From an uncultured Bacteroidota bacterium (GTDB lineage Bacteria > Bacteroidota > Bacteroidia > Chitinophagales > Chitinophagaceae): a stretch of 64,000 nt of DNA. Under the pieces are notes generated by a model. That model made no database searches. It was not told the origin of the DNA and worked only from the letters and a program-made list of their open reading frames with translations. Positions 19,795 through 30,521 of the stretch are shown in pieces (positions within the stretch are counted from its first letter, which is position 1; every line of letters begins with the position of its first letter). Position numbers and translations under genes: made by a program. The stretch spans positions 21,180-85,179 of the forward strand of contig CAIPJS010000076.1 of NCBI GenBank assembly GCA_903865435.1. Reading direction: 5' to 3'.

Positions 19795-20901
19795 TTATTT
19801 AAGTTTCTTTTTTCTATTGGTTTCATAATCTTGAAATATCATCTCTCCTAAACCTTTCAAGCCTGTATAAAAAGCTTTGCCCTGATTGGCTTCGGTAAAC
19901 TCATTCACAAATCTTTGTAAATAGGGGTCCTGTGCAATCATGAAGGTGGTAATAGGAATATGTAATTTTCTAGCCATCTTCGCTTGGCTATAACATTTAT
20001 CTACTATGTATTGGTCAAGTCCATTGCTATTCATATAATAATTACCATCTGGCTCTTTAACACAACTTGGCTTGCCATCGGTAATCATGAATATTTGCTT
20101 ATTCGTATTTCTCTTTCTTCTTAAAATATCCATCGCTAGCTGCAAACCCGCTACCGTGTTGGTATGATAGGGTCCTACTTTTAAATAAGGTAGTTCCTGA
20201 ATGCTAATGGTCCAGGCATCGTCTCCAAATACAAGAATATCTATAGTGTCTTTTGGATAACGAGTAGTAATTAATTCAGCTAATGCCATCGCTACTTTTT
20301 TAGCAGGTGTGATTCTATCTTCTCCATATAAAATCATACTATGACTTATATCAATCATCAATACCGTGCTCATTTGTGATTTTTGTTCGGTCTGTTCTAC
20401 TACTAAATCGTTTTCTGTTAAATTAAATGCATCAATGCCATGATTAATTTGTGCATTTTTAATACTCTCTGTTAAAGAAATATTTTCAATATTGTCGCCA
20501 AAATTAAATTCTTTGAATTCGCCATTTTTTTCATCGCCCTGTCCTAGGGTTTTTGTTTTATGATTACCCTTGCCCGCGTTTTGTAAATCCCCGAAAATAT
20601 TATTTAGGGCAGTTTGTCGAATAGCCCTTTCTGTTTTAGCAGTTATTTTTGTTTCCCCATCTCCACCCCCATCTTTAATCTCTTGTTTGATATAGCCTTT
20701 CTTTTTTAGGTCTTCTATAAAATCATCAATGGTATATTTTTCGTCTGTTAATTTGTATTCTACATCTAACTCGCGCATCCAACTAATGGCTTCGTCAAAA
20801 TCGCCAGAAGTATGCACAATCAATTCTTTGAATATTTCAAATAATTTATCAAAGGGCGATTGATCTGGGGCTTCGTATGTTTTAAACTGAAATCCTTTCA
20901 T
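19795..20901 (-). CDS. VWA-domain protein, partner of the AAA+ ATPase
   Basis: MIDAS DISHSM, MITDGKPSC; 19-bp gap to the AAA gene on the same strand. Confidence 0.85.
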   Translation of the reverse strand: MKGFQFKTYEAPDQSPFDKLFEIFKELIVHTSGDFDEAISWMRELDVEYKLTDEKYTIDDFIEDLKKKGYIKQEIKDGGGDGETKITAKTERAIRQTALNNIFGDLQNAGKGNHKTKTLGQGDEKNGEFKEFNFGDNIENISLTESIKNAQINHGIDAFNLTENDLVVEQTEQKSQMSTVLMIDISHSMILYGEDRITPAKKVAMALAELITTRYPKDTIDILVFGDDAWTISIQELPYLKVGPYHTNTVAGLQLAMDILRRKRNTNKQIFMITDGKPSCVKEPDGNYYMNSNGLDQYIVDKCYSQAKMARKLHIPITTFMIAQDPYLQRFVNEFTEANQGKAFYTGLKGLGEMIFQDYETNRKKKLK

Positions 20902-21081
20902 TGTTGTATCTGTGTTACCTAATGCCTAGCTATTGAACGAATTAGGAGGGAGTAAATTTACTTGTAAAAACTCATTTTTTAGCAATTTGTTTAAGGCCAA
21001 GATAGGCTAGGAGGCTGGATTTAAAAACAAACCAATTCGATTGACCAAGAACCCTTATTTTTGAAGCCTAAAATACAAATT

Positions 21082-21306
21082 ATGTCTACAAAAATTACGA
21101 TCAACAATAACGGGTCATTGAAAATAGAAGGCGATTTCACTATTGAAGATCGTAGTGGTAATACTTACGATTTAGCAGGAAGAGAAGTCATTGGACTATG
21201 TCGTTGCGGCTTAAGCAAAAACAAACCTTTTTGTGATGGTGCACATAATGGCAACTTCACACACGAGGCTACTGCTTTTGCACTTCCTCCTAAAAAAACG
21301 GTTTAA
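21082..21306 (+). CDS. CDGSH iron-sulfur domain protein
   Basis: [17 protein letters not shown] motif; ATG at 21082 preferred over TTG at 21061. Confidence 0.9.
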   Translation: MSTKITINNNGSLKIEGDFTIEDRSGNTYDLAGREVIGLCRCGLSKNKPFCDGAHNGNFTHEATAFALPPKKTV

Positions 21307-21318
21307 TATTCAATTTTG

Positions 21319-21363
21319 AAAGAGTACTTTAATCCCTTAAAAAAATTGATTAAAGTACTCTTT
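21319..21363. terminator. Bidirectional terminator between convergent genes
   Basis: AAAGAGTACTTTAATC-loop-GATTAAAGTACTCTTT, 16-bp perfect stem with A/T flanks. Confidence 0.85.
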
Positions 21364-21415
21364 TAGTGTAAGCCATTACAGTAAAAGAGTTAAAATAGTT
21401 AACCAACATAGGTGA

Positions 21416-22465
21416 TTAACTTTTCAAACTTGCTAAGTCAATTACAAAACGGTATTTCACATCTCCCTTTAACATTCTAGTATACGCTTCGTTGATACCT
21501 TGCATAGGAATTATTTCAATGTCTGAAACAATATTGTGCTCGGCACAATAATCAAGCATCTCTTGAGTTTCTTGCATTCCACCTATACAAGAACCAATCA
21601 CACTTCTTCTGTTGGTTACTAAAGAGAATGGTTGCACTTTTGGTGATTCTATCGGAAGACCTACTACCATTAATTTTCCGTTGGTAGCCAATAAATTCAA
21701 GTAAGAAGTATAATCGTGATTCGCTGATATAGCATCTAAGATCACATCAAAATAACTATTGTATTTTTTCATGGCGTCTGCATCGGTGCTAATTAAAAAA
21801 TGAGTAGCACCTAATTTTTTTGCATCTGCTTCTTTAGATGGAGAGGTACTAATTACGGTTACTTCTGCTCCAAAAGAAACAGCAAATTTCACCCCCATAT
21901 GGCCTAGTCCACCCAATCCAACGATAGCTACTTTCATACCTTTTTTAACGCCTGCAAAAACTAAAGGAGAATAAGTGGTAATACCTGCGCATAATAATGG
22001 AGCCACTGCAGCTAAATCTAATTTAGGAGAAACATGCAAAGTATATCTTTGGTCCACTACAATTTGTGTAGAATAGCCACCCATTGTAATACCAGATCCG
22101 TTTCTTTCTTTTGCATTGTAAGTACCTGTCATGCCTTCAGCACAATATTGTTCTAAACTTTCTTGACAATTTTTACAAGTTCTGCAACTATCTACCATTA
22201 CACCCACACCGGCTAAGTCGCCTACTTTGAATTTGCTTACACTACTACCTACAGCAGTTACCTTACCTACAATCTCATGGCCAGGCACCATTGGATACAC
22301 AGATCCGCCCCATTCGTTTTGGGCTTGGTGCAAATCGCTATGGCAAACGCCACAATATAAAATTTCTACTTGTACATCGTTTTCTCCAATGTTTCTTCTG
22401 TCAAAGGAATAAGCTTCTAAAGCAGTGGTAGCACTTAATGCTGCGTATGATTGGGTATTGGGCAT
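21416..22465 (-). CDS. Zinc-dependent alcohol dehydrogenase (NAD(P)-dependent, YahK-like)
   Basis: CGVCHSDLH, PGHEIVG, GLGGLGHMGVK motifs. Confidence 0.95.
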   Translation of the reverse strand: MPNTQSYAALSATTALEAYSFDRRNIGENDVQVEILYCGVCHSDLHQAQNEWGGSVYPMVPGHEIVGKVTAVGSSVSKFKVGDLAGVGVMVDSCRTCKNCQESLEQYCAEGMTGTYNAKERNGSGITMGGYSTQIVVDQRYTLHVSPKLDLAAVAPLLCAGITTYSPLVFAGVKKGMKVAIVGLGGLGHMGVKFAVSFGAEVTVISTSPSKEADAKKLGATHFLISTDADAMKKYNSYFDVILDAISANHDYTSYLNLLATNGKLMVVGLPIESPKVQPFSLVTNRRSVIGSCIGGMQETQEMLDYCAEHNIVSDIEIIPMQGINEAYTRMLKGDVKYRFVIDLASLKS

Positions 22466-22585
22466 GATTTTTAATTTTGAGTGCTAAAGGTAAGAATGTA
22501 TTAATTGACAACCACAGTATTTTTTTATTTTTATCTAAAAATCTTATATTAAATTTAGCCAACTTTATACTTCAATGAATATCAT

Positions 22586-23248
22586 ATGATTCAGTCAACT
22601 ACCCTGCAATTTCTAAAAGCGCTTAAAAAGAACAATAATAAAGAATGGTTTGAGAAAAACAGGCCTAAGTATGAAAATGCTAAACAGGATTATTTAGCAT
22701 TTGTAACTGAAGTGCTTGATGGGATGAAATTACAAGACAAAACTCTTCAATTTTTAGAACCAAAACAATGTGTTTTTAGAATTAACAGAGATGTTCGATT
22801 TAGTAAAAACAAAGACCCCTATAAAACCAATTTTGGTGCAAGCTTTAGTAAGGGTGCCAAAAAAATTGATTGCGCTGGTTATTATTTCCATTTAGAGCCA
22901 GGGGCCTGTTTTATAGGAGGTGGCTTATGGATGCCTATGGCACCTGAATTAAAAAAATTAAGACAAGAGATTGATTATTGTTTTAAAGAATTTAAAGGCA
23001 TAGTGAATGAGAAAAAATTTAAAACCAAATACGGTACATTAACCGACACTGATAAATTAGTTAGACCACCTAAGGGTTATGAGATAGACAACCCTGCCAT
23101 TGAATTTTTAAAACTAAAAAGCTTTGTAGCCACTATGGAAATTAGCGATGCCGATGTTTTAAATAAAAACCTAGTCAAAAAAGTAATTACTTGTTTTGAA
23201 TCTATGACACCTCTCATTCACTTTATGAATAAAGCTATTGATTTATAA
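22586..23248 (+). CDS. DUF2461 family protein
   Basis: LKALKKNNNKEWFEKNRPKYE and FRINRDVRFSKNKDPYKTNFGA. Confidence 0.9.
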   Translation: MIQSTTLQFLKALKKNNNKEWFEKNRPKYENAKQDYLAFVTEVLDGMKLQDKTLQFLEPKQCVFRINRDVRFSKNKDPYKTNFGASFSKGAKKIDCAGYYFHLEPGACFIGGGLWMPMAPELKKLRQEIDYCFKEFKGIVNEKKFKTKYGTLTDTDKLVRPPKGYEIDNPAIEFLKLKSFVATMEISDADVLNKNLVKKVITCFESMTPLIHFMNKAIDL

Positions 23249-24491
23249 ATGGGGTAGACCATTTTTTATCTGTATACACTAAGGTGCCTGATAAAGTTTT
23301 CATGAATGCAATCACAGCGTCTCTTTCATCGGTAGTTAAATTTAATTGCTGTGTATTATTATTAGGTCTTAATTTTCCATCTAAATTATTGTTTCTTTGG
23401 TTCGCTGGAATATTATTATAATGTGCTAGCACTGCAGCTAAATTATTAAATACCCCATTGTGCATCATGCGGCTATTAATAGTGCCATCTGTTTTTGTTA
23501 AATCTCTTAAAGAAGGGGCCCTTGTATCATTCAATTCAATATCATTACTGCCAATAACACCTATGATACCATTGTTTCTTGAATTAGGGTCGATATCAAA
23601 TTCAGGAGCGTTATGACAACTATTACAACCTAACCCTCCTGCAATTCTTATTCCATTATTATTAAAAATGGGAGGGGTCATGTATAAATTTTTTCCTGTA
23701 TTTTCTGTTGCGGTGAAATTAGGAAAGGGGTCGTTGTCATTTCTTACCTGAACTCTTCCTGCATCATATTTTGAATCAAAAGATTGTATACTTCTTACAA
23801 ACTGTGCTAATGACTCTTGCATTCTTGCTTCTGTAACAACTGTGTCGCCATACACAAATTTAAATAGCTCATTGTAATAATTAATTTTTGAAAGCTTCGC
23901 TAATAAACTTGCCATATTACCTCTACCATTAACGCCACTAAATCCCATTTCTAAATGATCTTGAATAGGCATGGTGGTTTGTTGTTCTAAACTAGTAGCT
24001 CTTTCATTCCAGAAAAATTTCGATTCAATAGCAAATCTTGCATTTATTAAACGCATGGAATGTCTAACAGTTTGTCCGCCTTCCACACCAGCACTTGTTA
24101 AACTAGTATCGCTAAAGGCAAAGTTTTGTTTATGGCAACTACTACATGAAATGGTATTGGTAGTGCTTAAATTTTTATCATAAAAAAGTACCCTTCCTAA
24201 ACTTGCTTTTGCATTGGTGATGACATTAGTGCCGGTATTGTCTTTAACAATATAGTTAGGAATTGCTTGGTTGGCATAGTTAAGTAAACTCAGCGGGTCG
24301 ATATTGGTTCCAAATGTTAATTTAATAGCAGCTTAAGGATCTACCACTGTCATAGCAACGGGGTTATTAGTTTGCGTATTCCCACCCGTATTTGAAGGGA
24401 TAGATGGTAAGGCAAGGTCGGTTTTGGAACAACTTATGATTAAGTCAATCAATAGCAGAAATGCAATGGTAACTAAGTTTGATTTTTTCAT
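23235..24491 (-). pseudogene. Di-heme cytochrome-c peroxidase family gene interrupted by one in-frame TAA
   Basis: Same frame before (MKKSNLV...ISCSK...VAMTVVDP) and after (AAIKLTFGTNIDPLS...CSSCHKQNFAFSD...GCNSCHNAP) the TAA at 24333-24335; two CXXCH motifs. Confidence 0.7.
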
Positions 24492-24716
24492 AATGATAAG
24501 TTTTATGGTATTCAATAATGTTCTAGTAATACATAGCAGAAATAATTCTACCTACTAGCCTTCTTATTTTTGAATAAGACCTCAAACTTTTATAAAGGGT
24601 TAAGAAAATTAAATGCTTTTAACTTATTGTTAAGAATTAGAGAAATCCTTACATTTAAAAGAGGCCGAAGGGGTTATTTGCACCCTTTCTAAACGGGCTC
24701 CCCAAGATTACTTATT

Positions 24717-25025
24717 TTAATTAAGCTTTGAATTTAACTTAAACCAGGCACCGCCATTGTACACTTCTATTCCATTATTTTTCAAGATAGATTTTGCCAT
24801 ACCACTTCTTCCGCCGCTTTGACACACTGTAATGATGGGCTTACCCATTTTTTTAATACTATTTGCTTCCCTTTGAATCATATTTACCGGAATATTTTTT
24901 GATCCTTTTATATGACCATTATCAAATTCTTGAGGACTTCTTACATCAATTATAATGGCACCTTTTTCCATCAGTTCTTTATAATTTATGGCAGGGCCAA
25001 ATAAGGATTTAATAAAACTTAACAT
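24717..25025 (-). CDS. Rhodanese-like domain protein
   Basis: IIIDVRSPQEFDNGHIKGSKNIP, active-site VCQSGGRSG. Confidence 0.9.
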   Translation of the reverse strand: MLSFIKSLFGPAINYKELMEKGAIIIDVRSPQEFDNGHIKGSKNIPVNMIQREANSIKKMGKPIITVCQSGGRSGMAKSILKNNGIEVYNGGAWFKLNSKLN

Positions 25026-25035
25026 TTGATTTGAT

Positions 25036-26553
25036 TTATTGTAAAATATATTGTTCTGCTAATTGAGTAAAGCTTTTTAATTCGGCAGCTTCCCAATTTT
25101 TATCTTTTTGCAAATAAGGGGCGATAATACTTGCTACCATGGGTGCTACTGATATAGCTAATTTTGCATCTAAGAATAGCAATCTAATTCTTCTTGCTAA
25201 AATATCTTCAATACCCATGGCCATTTCATATTTTACCGCATATACAATTTGTGCTTTTGTAAAAGTGTATTTTGGATCTACTAGTTCTTCCAAGGTTGTA
25301 TCCTTTATTAAAATTTCATTCATCCTTTTTTCTTTTTCCTGTTCATTTCCAATGGGAGTATGCGCAGTGATGCATTTTTCTTTATTGAATTTTCCTATAA
25401 AGGCTGCATTGTCTACTGCATCAGCAGCCATTTTTCTATAAGTAGTCCATTTGCCACCCGTAATAGTAATAAGCCCGCTAGATGACACACTTAAATGATG
25501 TTCACGAGAAATAAGCGCCGTGCTGCCTTTGCTTTTTTGTTTGACAAGTGGTCTCAATCCCACATACACGCTATTAATATCGGCTCTAGTTATTAATACT
25601 GTACAATACCTATTAATGTGTTTAATGATAAATTCAATTTCCTCTTCTAGGGGTTTGGGTTCAAATGAAATTAGCTCAATGGGTGTATCTGTAGTGCCTA
25701 AAACTACTTTATCATGCCAAGGCACAGCAAATAGAACACGACCATCATCTGTTTTAGGAATCATCATGGCATCAATGCCTGGAAAAAATTTTGCATCTAT
25801 TACCAAATGAATTCCTTGGGAAGGACTGACTAAATCATGTTGTAAATGATCGTCCATTTGAACAATGGCATTGGTAAAAACACCCGTGGCATTAACCACT
25901 ACCTTTGTTTTTAGTGCGTATTTTTTTTCAGTTAGTGCATCAATACATTCTACCCCTGTAATTTTACCATTGGTTTTTATAAACCCAGCGGCCTTGCAAT
26001 AATTAATAACAGTAGCTCCTTTTTGAATGGCAGTGGCGGCTATTTCAATAGCTAAATGACTATCATCGAACTGTCCATCAAAATATAAAATACCCCCACT
26101 TAATTTTTCGGCGTTAATAGTTGGTAGGTGAGCGACGGTTTCTTTTTTAGAAAGTATTTGCGTATTGCCTAGTGATAATTTTCCAGAAAGTAAATCATAA
26201 AATCTAAGCCCTAATCCATAGAACATTTTTTCCAACCAGCTAAATACAGGAACAATAAAGGTTTGTATAGAAGTTAGATGAGGTGCATTTTTTAAAAGAT
26301 AGCCTCTTTCTCTGAGTGCTTCTCTAACCAATTTTATATTGCCTTGTTCTAAATACCTAACACCACCATGTACTAATTTTGTAGACCTACTTGAAGTGCC
26401 CTTGGCAAAATCATGACCTTCTAAAAGTAGGGTTTTGTAACCTCTTGTAGCGGCATCTAAGGCCGTTCCCACACCAGTAGCGCCTCCACCAATTATAATT
26501 ATATCCCAAAGAGTATCGGTGGCTAGGGATTCTAATTGTTCGCTTCTGTTCAT
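25036..26553 (-). CDS. glpD: Glycerol-3-phosphate dehydrogenase (FAD-dependent)
   Basis: IIIGGGATGVGTALDAATRGYKTLLLEGHDFAKGTSSRSTKLVHGGVRYLEQGN. Confidence 0.93.
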   Translation of the reverse strand: MNRSEQLESLATDTLWDIIIIGGGATGVGTALDAATRGYKTLLLEGHDFAKGTSSRSTKLVHGGVRYLEQGNIKLVREALRERGYLLKNAPHLTSIQTFIVPVFSWLEKMFYGLGLRFYDLLSGKLSLGNTQILSKKETVAHLPTINAEKLSGGILYFDGQFDDSHLAIEIAATAIQKGATVINYCKAAGFIKTNGKITGVECIDALTEKKYALKTKVVVNATGVFTNAIVQMDDHLQHDLVSPSQGIHLVIDAKFFPGIDAMMIPKTDDGRVLFAVPWHDKVVLGTTDTPIELISFEPKPLEEEIEFIIKHINRYCTVLITRADINSVYVGLRPLVKQKSKGSTALISREHHLSVSSSGLITITGGKWTTYRKMAADAVDNAAFIGKFNKEKCITAHTPIGNEQEKEKRMNEILIKDTTLEELVDPKYTFTKAQIVYAVKYEMAMGIEDILARRIRLLFLDAKLAISVAPMVASIIAPYLQKDKNWEAAELKSFTQLAEQYILQ

Positions 26554-26637
26554 ACTTTTTATTGAAAGAGTGAAGTAAAATTACTTATATTTATTAGTAT
26601 TAAAAATGATCTTATTCATAACCCCAAATTTGGCATC

Positions 26638-27564
26638 ATGAAATTTATAGTAAACTTATTCATCTATTCCTTTTTTGCATTGCAACTTAATGCCCAAGTT
26701 CCTGAAGGGAAAGTTGCCATTAGCTCTTTATATATTTATACCCTTGAAACAGGAAAAGCAGAATTGATTCTTCGTGAAAAAAGACATTTTGAAGCGCCCA
26801 ATTGGTCTCATGACGGCAAGTTTTTATTAATTAATGCATCGGGCATATTGGAAAGAGTAAGTACGAAGGGAGAAAAATTAGGGGTGCTTCCAACTGGAGA
26901 TATCAAAAATGCAAATAACGACCATGGCTATACATTTGATGGCAAAACCTTATTTATATCAAGCAGCCTTCCTGCTATTAAAGAGGGCTCTTCCTTTATT
27001 TTTAAAGTAGCAAGTGAAGGAGGTAGTCCCATGAGGCTAACTGCCAATACACCTTCTTACTGGCATGGGGTTTCGCCCGATGGAAAAACCATTGTGTATT
27101 GTGCCGAGCGTAATGGCAATTATGATGTCTATGCCATGAGTAGTGAGGGTGGTGCTGAAACAAGACTCACTGAAACAGAAGGTTTAGATGATGGTCCTGA
27201 ATATAGCCCTGATGGAAAATATATTTATATCAATTCTTATAGAACGGGGAAGATGCAAATTTGGAGAATGCATCCCGATGGATCAAAGACAGAGCAAGTG
27301 ACTTTTGATAATTACTCTAATTGGTTTGCGCATATCAGTCCTAACAGCAAACAAGCCACTATTATAAGTTATATGGAAGATCAAGGGCAGAGGCATCCAT
27401 TTGGTATGCAAGTGAAATTAAGATTGGTGAATTTAGAAGATAAAACCATCAAGGATTTAACAGAGCCTTTCTTTGGAGGTCAGGGCACCATAAATGTTCC
27501 TTCTTGGTCGCCCGATGGAAAGAAATTTGCTTTTGTTAGATATGAATTAGAAGATAAAAAATAA
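26638..27564 (+). CDS. TolB-like PD40/WD40 beta-propeller protein
   Basis: Signal peptide; repeated SPDGKxI motifs. Confidence 0.85.
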   Translation: MKFIVNLFIYSFFALQLNAQVPEGKVAISSLYIYTLETGKAELILREKRHFEAPNWSHDGKFLLINASGILERVSTKGEKLGVLPTGDIKNANNDHGYTFDGKTLFISSSLPAIKEGSSFIFKVASEGGSPMRLTANTPSYWHGVSPDGKTIVYCAERNGNYDVYAMSSEGGAETRLTETEGLDDGPEYSPDGKYIYINSYRTGKMQIWRMHPDGSKTEQVTFDNYSNWFAHISPNSKQATIISYMEDQGQRHPFGMQVKLRLVNLEDKTIKDLTEPFFGGQGTINVPSWSPDGKKFAFVRYELEDKK

Positions 27565-27643
27565 CCTATTAAATATTTTAATAGGTTATATAGAATATTA
27601 TAAAAAGAAGTTTAGTTTGAGTTATTCAATTAAACTTCTTTTT
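27561..27643. terminator. Two tandem hairpins between convergent genes (27561-27589 and 27602-27643)
   Basis: ATAACCTATTAAA/TTTAATAGGTTAT and AAAAAGAAGTTTA/TAAACTTCTTTTT perfect stems. Confidence 0.8.
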
Positions 27644-27645
27644 TA

Positions 27646-29037
27646 TTAAACTAATTTCATTCCAATCGGATCCCATAAAATAGGTTTGTTTTGTTGAGCA
27701 CTTAAATTACAGGCAATAGCAGGTGCTGCAGCTCTTAAACCAAACGAAGCATCTTCATAAATTTTACTACCTGTCCTAATGCCGTTAAAAAATACAATCA
27801 TGTGGTCTAATCTATCATCGTAATTATTAGGGGCTTCAAATTTAGTTTCTTTCCCTAAGTCATAACCACCTTCCGTATCATTGCCATATTCAGACTTATA
27901 CCATTTTTTAAATTCTTCTTTTTGTTTATTAGAAAAACTATCAAAAGAATCGTAACCGCCATAACCAGGTACAGCGCGTCTTTTCAATGTTTTTATCACT
28001 AAGCCATTCCCAAAGGATTCTATCACACCCTCTGTCCCAATTAATTTAATGCCAAAGGGTCCCTTGCCTTCTCCGTCGGTTAAGTTGACTCTTGTCACCA
28101 CATGAAATGCGTTATGTTTCTCTGTAGTTTTATAATCCATTACTGCATTAATGATATCAAAAGCGTCTCTGCCATCTTTCCATAATTTTAAATTCGCAAT
28201 GCTCATAATTTTTTCAGGACCTACTGCACCTGTTACGGTATGTATCCCTGTTAACAAATGCACAATTAAATCCCCAGCAGCACCTGTGCCATAGGCGCCA
28301 TAATTACGCCATCTAAAAAATCGTTTGGCTTCGAAAGGTACTTTAGGAGCAGCCCCTAAAAAAGTATCAAAGTCAATAGTTTCAGGGGAAGCGTCGGTCG
28401 GAATGGAATAATTCCATGCACCTCTTGCATCGGAACGGTCGCAAAAAGATTCTATCATGGTTAATTCGCCAATGGTACCGGCTGCTAATAATCGCTTCGC
28501 TTCTAATATGCCTACTGAACTTGCCATTTGACTTCCTACTTGAAATACTTTGCCCGTTTCTTTCTGTGCATTAATTACACCCCAACCTTGTTCAATTTTT
28601 TGAACCATTGGTTTTTCGCAATACACATGTTTGCCTGCGCGCATCGCATCAATTGCAATTCTTTGATGCCAATGATCGGGCGTACATATTAATACTGCAT
28701 CAATATCTTTGCGCGCTAACAATTCTCTATAATCTTGTGTCGTAAATAAATGATTGCCCCAGGTTTCTTTAGCACCTTCTAGTCGACCTTTGTATAAGTC
28801 GCAAACAGCTACCAATTCCACTCCTGGTACTTTTAATGCAGTAGATGCATCAAAATGTCCAATAATACCTGAACCTATTAAGCCAATGCGTATTTTATCA
28901 TTGGCACTCACTTTTATTTTAGAATTTAACACAGTGGCATTTAAATTGGTACTGTTAGCAGTTGCAGTACTTCCTACGGCCAATAAAGCCATGGAGCCAC
29001 CTATGTTTTTAATAAAATTTCTACGATTATTACTCAT
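27646..29037 (-). CDS. Gfo/Idh/MocA family oxidoreductase with Tat signal
   Basis: NNRRNFIKNIGGSMALL; IRIGLIGSGIIG; ICTPDHWH; GKHVYCEKPM. Confidence 0.95.
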   Translation of the reverse strand: MSNNRRNFIKNIGGSMALLAVGSTATANSTNLNATVLNSKIKVSANDKIRIGLIGSGIIGHFDASTALKVPGVELVAVCDLYKGRLEGAKETWGNHLFTTQDYRELLARKDIDAVLICTPDHWHQRIAIDAMRAGKHVYCEKPMVQKIEQGWGVINAQKETGKVFQVGSQMASSVGILEAKRLLAAGTIGELTMIESFCDRSDARGAWNYSIPTDASPETIDFDTFLGAAPKVPFEAKRFFRWRNYGAYGTGAAGDLIVHLLTGIHTVTGAVGPEKIMSIANLKLWKDGRDAFDIINAVMDYKTTEKHNAFHVVTRVNLTDGEGKGPFGIKLIGTEGVIESFGNGLVIKTLKRRAVPGYGGYDSFDSFSNKQKEEFKKWYKSEYGNDTEGGYDLGKETKFEAPNNYDDRLDHMIVFFNGIRTGSKIYEDASFGLRAAAPAIACNLSAQQNKPILWDPIGMKLV

Positions 29038-29260
29038 GATTGAATGGATTTAAGTGTTTATAAAATCTCCATCCTAAATCTATTAATAATATTTTGAATT
29101 TTGAAGGAATTTTATTGCCCATTACATAAGCGGTGTATAGATGGGAATAGGGATAACTATTTGATGCTTTAACTCTTGGCTTTATCATAAACTAATGAAT
29201 ACAAGTATTAATATGTAATTGAATTACCTTTGCGCTATGAAAGCAAACAATTACAAGCAT

Positions 29261-30514
29261 ATGAAATGGAACCTTATTAAATTAACTTTGTTGCTTTCTT
29301 TTTTTATTGCTACAGGATTAAAGGCGCAAGATAGTACTCAAAATGAGCAGCCTTTACATAAAAAAAATATTTTCACCTTGGGTTTATACAAACAACCAGG
29401 ATTAGATTCCATGGTAGACTTTGTAGATGGATTGTACCGCGTTTTTAATATTAATAAACTAAGAAGCCAGGTTGAAAAAACAGATAAGTTGCATTATACT
29501 TTTGTGCCGGGTGTTGAATACAGTTTAGCAACTGGATTTGCTACATCAGTGAGTGCAAGTGTAATACTGCCTTATAAAAATGCACTTGATAACCGATCTA
29601 TTATTTCTTCTGAATTAAAATACACGCAAAATAAACAAATCATTTCGCAAGTAGTTTCTAATCTTTGGTTGAAGAATAACGAATATAATATTACTACCAA
29701 CTGGTCCTATTTAAAATATCCTCAAAAAGATTTTGGATTAGGTAGCAGTAGTGATTTAAAATTATTTGACAATCTTGATTACTCTTATTTAAAATTGCAT
29801 CAATCCATTTTAAAAAGAATTGCGCCTAATACCTATTTTGGACCAGGCTTAAACATAGACTATCACTGGAATATCACAGATACGACAACATTGAACAAAC
29901 CTCTTGTTGGATTTAATCAATATGGATTTACAAAACATTCCAGCTCGGTAGGACTTTTAATAAATCTTTTATACGACACGAGAAAATCATTGGTGTATCC
30001 AGTAGCCAATAGTAGTTATTTTAATCTAGTGTATCGAGACAATCTAAGTTTTTTAGGCAGTGATGCGCCTTGGCAAACCATCATGTTCGATTATAGAAAG
30101 TACCTTCCTTTTCCAATGGGTAGTAAAAATATTTTGGCTTTTTGGTCTTATAATATTTTTACCTTGGGTGGGAAGCAGCCATATTTAGACATACCTTCTA
30201 CTGCATCAGATACCTATGGCAATTTTGGTAGAGGTTATATACAAGGACGATTTAGAGGAGATAAATTGGTCTATGCCGAATCTGAATATCGTTTTGGCAT
30301 TACCGAAAATGGTTTCTTAGGCGGCGTACTATTTGCCAATATGCAAAGTATTTCAGAAAGTCAGGGCAAACCTTTACAATCTATTTTGCCAGGTTATGGC
30401 GCAGGCATACGTATTAAATTAAATAAACATTCCAATACCAATATTGCCATTGATTATGGAATAGGACAAGGAGGTTCTAAGGGGATATTTATGAATTTGG
30501 GGGAAGTGTTTTAG
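29261..30514 (+). CDS. Outer membrane BamA/TamA-type surface antigen-like barrel protein
   Basis: Signal peptide MKWNLIKLTLLLSFFIATGLKAQ; barrel-like strands; DYRKYLPF, ESEYRFGI. ORF track start 29219 is probably too far upstream. Confidence 0.7.
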   Translation: MKWNLIKLTLLLSFFIATGLKAQDSTQNEQPLHKKNIFTLGLYKQPGLDSMVDFVDGLYRVFNINKLRSQVEKTDKLHYTFVPGVEYSLATGFATSVSASVILPYKNALDNRSIISSELKYTQNKQIISQVVSNLWLKNNEYNITTNWSYLKYPQKDFGLGSSSDLKLFDNLDYSYLKLHQSILKRIAPNTYFGPGLNIDYHWNITDTTTLNKPLVGFNQYGFTKHSSSVGLLINLLYDTRKSLVYPVANSSYFNLVYRDNLSFLGSDAPWQTIMFDYRKYLPFPMGSKNILAFWSYNIFTLGGKQPYLDIPSTASDTYGNFGRGYIQGRFRGDKLVYAESEYRFGITENGFLGGVLFANMQSISESQGKPLQSILPGYGAGIRIKLNKHSNTNIAIDYGIGQGGSKGIFMNLGEVF

Positions 30515-30521
30515 CAGTAAT

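Noticed and set aside
24600-24716. GC-richer patch (GAGGCCGAAGGGGTTATTTGCACCC...GGGCTCCCC) between rhodanese and cytochrome genes, considered as ncRNA
   Set aside because: Folds only into short imperfect stems and fits better as a terminator region after the minus-strand rhodanese gene; no known RNA family recognised.
26624-26633. CCAAATTTGG palindrome just upstream of the TolB-like gene
   Set aside because: Only 10 bp, single copy, no partner site; too weak to call an operator.
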